DNA from: Paraburkholderia sediminicola
GTDB taxonomy: Bacteria; Pseudomonadota; Gammaproteobacteria; Burkholderiales; Burkholderiaceae
Length of the DNA stretch: 64,000 nucleotides
Assembly (NCBI RefSeq): GCF_902859805.1
Contig: NZ_CADIKC010000002.1
Location: 434,001-498,000 of the forward strand
Direction of reading: 5' to 3'
Under the pieces are notes generated by a model. It made no database searches. It saw only the letters and a program-made list of their open reading frames with translations, and had not been told where the DNA came from. Positions 61,212 through 64,000 of this stretch are shown in pieces; position 1 is the stretch's first letter, and each line of letters opens with the position of its first letter. A program made the position numbers and the translations under genes.

Positions 61212-62234
61212 TCAGGCCACCACTCGATCCTTGTCGTGGAACTGCTGCATCCAGTACGGATAAGGCAGATGCGGCTGCGAAACCTGATTCAGACGTTCGG
61301 TCTGCGCTGCGTTCAACGCAATGTGCTCAGCGTCGAGGTTAGCGCTTAGCTGGTCGGTCGTGCGCGCGCCTACGATGACGGAACAGACTTCGCGGCGCGC
61401 CAGAATCCACGCCAACGCCACCTGAGCCGGCGACGCGTTCAATTCCGAAGCGATATCGCGCAATACATGCACGACAGGATCCGCCTTCGCGGGATCGATC
61501 GGCGGAAAATTGAGCGTGGTTCGACGCCCGGTTTCGCCGCTGCTTCCCTGCGTGTACTTACCGCTCAGGTAGCCGCCCGCGAGCGGACTCCACACCAGAA
61601 GCGCAACATCATTCGCCTTTGCCACGGGCGCGATCTCATACTCGACGTCGCGGCTCGTCAGCGCATAGTGAACCTGATTGCTGACGATGCGGGCCCCGTG
61701 CGTACAGTTGGTAACTCCCTGCGCACGCTCCAGATCGCCCGCGCTGAAATTGCACACGCCGATGTGCCTCACCTTTCCCTGCGTAACAAGATCATCCAGC
61801 GCGCGAAGCGTTTCGTCGAGCGGCACGAGTGCGTCACGGTCGTGCAACTGAAAGAGGTCGATATGGTCCCGGCCGATACGCCGAAGACTCGTTTCCACCG
61901 ACCGCATGATGTGCGAGCGGCCGAGTCCGACGTCGTTATGGCCGGCTCCTGTGCGCAGCCGAACCTTGGTCGCGACCAGCATGCGCGATTCGTCGAGTCC
62001 GAGGTCAGCCAATACCTGACCGACGACCGTTTCAGAGTGCCCTTGCGAATAGGCGTCAGCTGTATCGATCAGATTGATGCCGCGCTCGACGGCCAGCGTG
62101 ACGAGCCGAGCGGCCTGGGCGCGGTCGAGGCCGGCAATTTCGCCCCAGATTCCGGTACCGGCACCAAAGGTCATGGCGCCAAGACAAAGACGGGAAATGC
62201 GCAGGCCTGACCTGCCGAGTGTGCTGTATTCCAT
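61212..62234 (-). CDS. Aldo/keto reductase
   Basis: This 340-residue AKR has the (beta/alpha)8 pattern: LCLGAMTFGAGTG, the catalytic Asp and Tyr in NLIDTADAYSQGHSE, Lys in VATKVRL, and His in FQLHDRDAL. The C-terminal nucleotide region VIVGARTTDQLSANLDA fits NADP(H). The family reduces aldehydes or ketones. It lies 95 bases after an NmrA-like gene in the same direction, which may form a redox operon with it. Substrate unknown. Confidence 0.9.
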   Translation of the reverse strand: MEYSTLGRSGLRISRLCLGAMTFGAGTGIWGEIAGLDRAQAARLVTLAVERGINLIDTADAYSQGHSETVVGQVLADLGLDESRMLVATKVRLRTGAGHNDVGLGRSHIMRSVETSLRRIGRDHIDLFQLHDRDALVPLDETLRALDDLVTQGKVRHIGVCNFSAGDLERAQGVTNCTHGARIVSNQVHYALTSRDVEYEIAPVAKANDVALLVWSPLAGGYLSGKYTQGSSGETGRRTTLNFPPIDPAKADPVVHVLRDIASELNASPAQVALAWILARREVCSVIVGARTTDQLSANLDAEHIALNAAQTERLNQVSQPHLPYPYWMQQFHDKDRVVA

Positions 62235-62329
62235 AGCGAATCCCTTGATTTGAATCTCTTGCTGAACGATGAGCGGAAAGCACCCGGCGACGCGGCGTCC
62301 TGCACGCGTCGCCGGGTATGTCCGCGTCG

Positions 62330-63196
62330 TTAGGCCGCCTGCGAGACGAGGCCTCGCAGAACGGTTTCCAGTTCCACCTCACCCTTGACGATGTCCGCTT
62401 CATCGCTTTCGAACGCGATGAAGCCTTCATTGAAACCGTCGAGCATGCGCATGCGCGGCAGCGGGTCCGTCGTACCCTGGGAGCGGAACAGCTCGCCCCA
62501 GGTTTCGCGCAGCACCACCTCCGCACAAACCGAACGACCAAGCACCTGGGCAAATGCCGCGGCCAGATCGTTCGGGCTCACACGTTGCGGCCCCTCCAGT
62601 TCGACGACACGCACGCCGCTCCAGGTTTGTTGCAGCAGTTGCGCGGCGACTCGCCCCACGTCCGCGGTCGCGACCATTGGCACCGCCTTGTGGAGCGGCT
62701 TCAGAAAGCTGGGGATCACCCCTGTGTCGCGGGCAGGCGCCACGTCCCACGCCGCGTTCTCCATGAACCAGCCAGGACGCAGGAATGTCACCGGCATCGG
62801 CAAATCCTGAAGCGCCTGCTCCATCAGCGTACGTTGCGTGAGCAGATTGATTTCGGTGGCTTGCGCGCCGATCGTCGACAGGCAGACCACCTTGCCAGGC
62901 GCTGCGGACTGAAGCGCCCCACGCACAGCGTCAATGACAGCACGTGCTTCTGGAAAGCCCGGCGATGGATCGAAATCGGAAGGCGGCAGGATGAAGACGC
63001 CTTGCGCGCCCGCGAAAGCGGCGGTAAGCGCTGTCTCGTCGTCCATGTCGGCGGTCACCACTTCACACCCGCGCTCGGCCCACGAACGTGCCCGAGCGGC
63101 ATCGCGTACCACCGCGCGTACCGGCTGACCGGCTGCGAGCAACGTGCGCGCCACCGCGCCGCCGACCTTTCCTGTTATCCCTGTGATTGCATACAT
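62330..63196 (-). CDS. NmrA-like NAD(P)-binding protein
   Basis: This 288-residue atypical SDR starts MYAITGITGKVGGAVARTLLAAG, with the GxxGxxG-type loop for NAD(P), then GCEVVTADMDDETALTAAFAGAQGVFILPPSDF and an NmrA-like end. It lacks the YxxxK active site, so it may be a redox sensor or a quinone-reductase-like protein such as QorB. AAGGAGA precedes the ATG. Same direction as the AKR gene and 42 bases after the DUF4148 gene. Confidence 0.88.
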   Translation of the reverse strand: MYAITGITGKVGGAVARTLLAAGQPVRAVVRDAARARSWAERGCEVVTADMDDETALTAAFAGAQGVFILPPSDFDPSPGFPEARAVIDAVRGALQSAAPGKVVCLSTIGAQATEINLLTQRTLMEQALQDLPMPVTFLRPGWFMENAAWDVAPARDTGVIPSFLKPLHKAVPMVATADVGRVAAQLLQQTWSGVRVVELEGPQRVSPNDLAAAFAQVLGRSVCAEVVLRETWGELFRSQGTTDPLPRMRMLDGFNEGFIAFESDEADIVKGEVELETVLRGLVSQAA

Positions 63197-63238
63197 TGCA
63201 GCTTCTCCTTGCGTAAATAGAGGGGTCCCACGCGCCAA

Positions 63239-63592
63239 TCAACGATGCGCATAAAGCGAGTTGAACGGCGCATTCGCGAGGGCCGCTCCGGCAGTCACGC
63301 GATTGCCCGAATCGGACGAACCGCTGCGCACACCGCCCATGCCGCTGGCGACGTTCGACTCGGCGCCCTTCTGCGCAGCCACCGCGGCTTCGGCTGCCTG
63401 AATGTCGGTGGGGTAATGCGGATCGTTGGCGCGGCCGGGCTGGTAGCCCACGCCTTCCAGTTGGATGAGTTCCGCGCGCACCTGCGCACGCGTGACGGTC
63501 GAGCTGGATTCCTGAGCGTAGCCAGCGACAGGGAAGGCGATGGCGGCGGCAATAGCGGTGGCGACAGCGGCGGCGAAATAACGGGTATTCAT
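63239..63592 (-). CDS. DUF4148 family small exported protein
   Basis: This 117-residue protein has a signal peptide (about 1-26, ending VAGYAQE), then VTRAQVRAELIQLEGVGYQP and HYPTDIQAAEAAVAAQ, which are the DUF4148 core. It ends in FNSLYAHR, as does the partial gene at the left edge of the window. It may be transcribed with the NmrA-like and AKR genes from a promoter between it and the divergent LysR gene. Confidence 0.9.
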   Translation of the reverse strand: MNTRYFAAAVATAIAAAIAFPVAGYAQESSSTVTRAQVRAELIQLEGVGYQPGRANDPHYPTDIQAAEAAVAAQKGAESNVASGMGGVRSGSSDSGNRVTAGAALANAPFNSLYAHR

Positions 63593-63752
63593 GGCAATGC
63601 TCCTTTGGATCGTTGCGGTCGAAACGGACCGTTGGGATGCATTGTGGGTAAACGCGATGAGAAACTAAATGACACGAATGACACTTGTGAAGTGACAGGC
63701 AGTCACTAATGAGCCATAGTGCGGTTTTTGAAGCACTGTGCGGAGGGCGCCA

Positions 63753-64000
63753 ATGAGATCGTCCAGCGAAAATCTCTCTAGCGGTATCAGCGTATTTGCG
63801 GCTGTGGTCGATGCGGGGACGTTCGCAGCCGCATCCGAAGTGATGGGTATGTCACCACCCGGAGTTAGCCGGGCAATCGCCCGGCTCGAAAAGCGGCTGA
63901 AAATACGGCTCTTCAATCGGACGACCCGCGCCGTTTCCCTCACGGAAGAGGGCAAACGGTTCTACGAGCAGGTCATGCCGCACTTAAGGGGAATGGAAGA
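63753..64000 (+). CDS. LysR family regulator, N-terminal part (cut by window edge)
   Basis: The first 82 codons encode a LysR HTH: GISVFAAVVDAGTFAAASEVMGM, SPPGVSRAIARLEKRLKIRLF, NRTTRAVSLTEEGKRFYEQV. The start ATG has GGAGG eight bases upstream. It is divergent from the DUF4148 gene, NmrA-like and AKR genes, and so probably regulates them; this arrangement (LysR with NmrA or AKR) is common for oxidoreductase operons. The effector domain lies beyond the window. Confidence 0.9.
   Translation, partial: MRSSSENLSSGISVFAAVVDAGTFAAASEVMGMSPPGVSRAIARLEKRLKIRLFNRTTRAVSLTEEGKRFYEQVMPHLRGME

Noticed and set aside
62318..63220. A 300-codon plus-strand frame over the NmrA-like gene
   Set aside because: Shadow frame; the opposite frame has the GxxGxxG loop and a good ribosome site.

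Overview
The window looks like a stretch of a Burkholderiales chromosome, most likely Paraburkholderia or a close relative. The evidence is high GC content, a DgdA/DgdR pair that closely matches what I remember of the characterised Burkholderia (Pseudomonas) cepacia proteins, three small exported DUF4148 proteins (a family typical of this group), a Gram-negative general porin, a two-partner secretion locus, and many LysR regulators divergent from catabolic genes. I saw no rRNA, tRNA, CRISPR array, transposase or prophage. This is an accessory/catabolic segment. Coordinates and translations were worked out by reading; all family calls come from motif recognition without a database search.

Layout. 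1-3000: the tail of a DUF4148 gene, an OhrR-like MarR regulator, and a LysR regulator divergent from a quinone-oxidoreductase-like MDR. 3252-9136: a TpsB transporter, a TpsA filamentous adhesin and a FecR-domain exported protein. 10012-14267: a porin, an orphan PstS-like protein, DUF4148, and a Ser-rich Cys-less protein. 14330-18745: a DJ-1/PfpI protein divergent from a MocR regulator, an isochorismatase-like protein lacking its catalytic residues, and two lone enzymes. 18954-22685: an unrecognised three-gene unit made of a DUF805 membrane protein, an FAD-oxidase/methyltransferase fusion and an exported protein of unknown function. 22782-26155: a PPC-domain protein, a VOC protein and dgdR/dgdA. 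26884-35218: a lactonase-like propeller, a chemoreceptor, a TetR/SDR/MDR group with matching palindromic operators, a MurA paralogue and an epoxide hydrolase.

35246-41235: an amino-acid ABC transporter, an aminotransferase and an RraA/HMG-aldolase-like protein in one operon divergent from a LysR regulator; together these suggest import, transamination and aldol cleavage of one amino acid. 41288-46604: a second amino-acid unit (aminotransferase, DadA-like FAD oxidase, periplasmic binding protein, ornithine-cyclodeaminase-family enzyme, YheO/DauR-type regulator) that resembles D-amino-acid catabolism. A membrane diguanylate cyclase follows.

48941-57880 (minus strand): the most striking region. 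It is an eight-gene operon of nitrilase, branched-chain/amide ABC importer (with LivM and LivG fused), amidase, AmiC-like sensor and an ANTAR-domain AmiR-like protein. A sigma70-type promoter precedes a leader with tandem hairpins and a strong intrinsic terminator just before the first gene. One hairpin has a six-base loop with A at position 1 and G at position 4, the pattern ANTAR proteins bind. The operon therefore appears to carry both its RNA-binding antiterminator and its target. 57941-64000: a flavin disulfide oxidoreductase, an AhpD-like protein, an AraC regulator, an aldo/keto reductase, an NmrA-like protein, a third DUF4148 gene and the start of a LysR gene.
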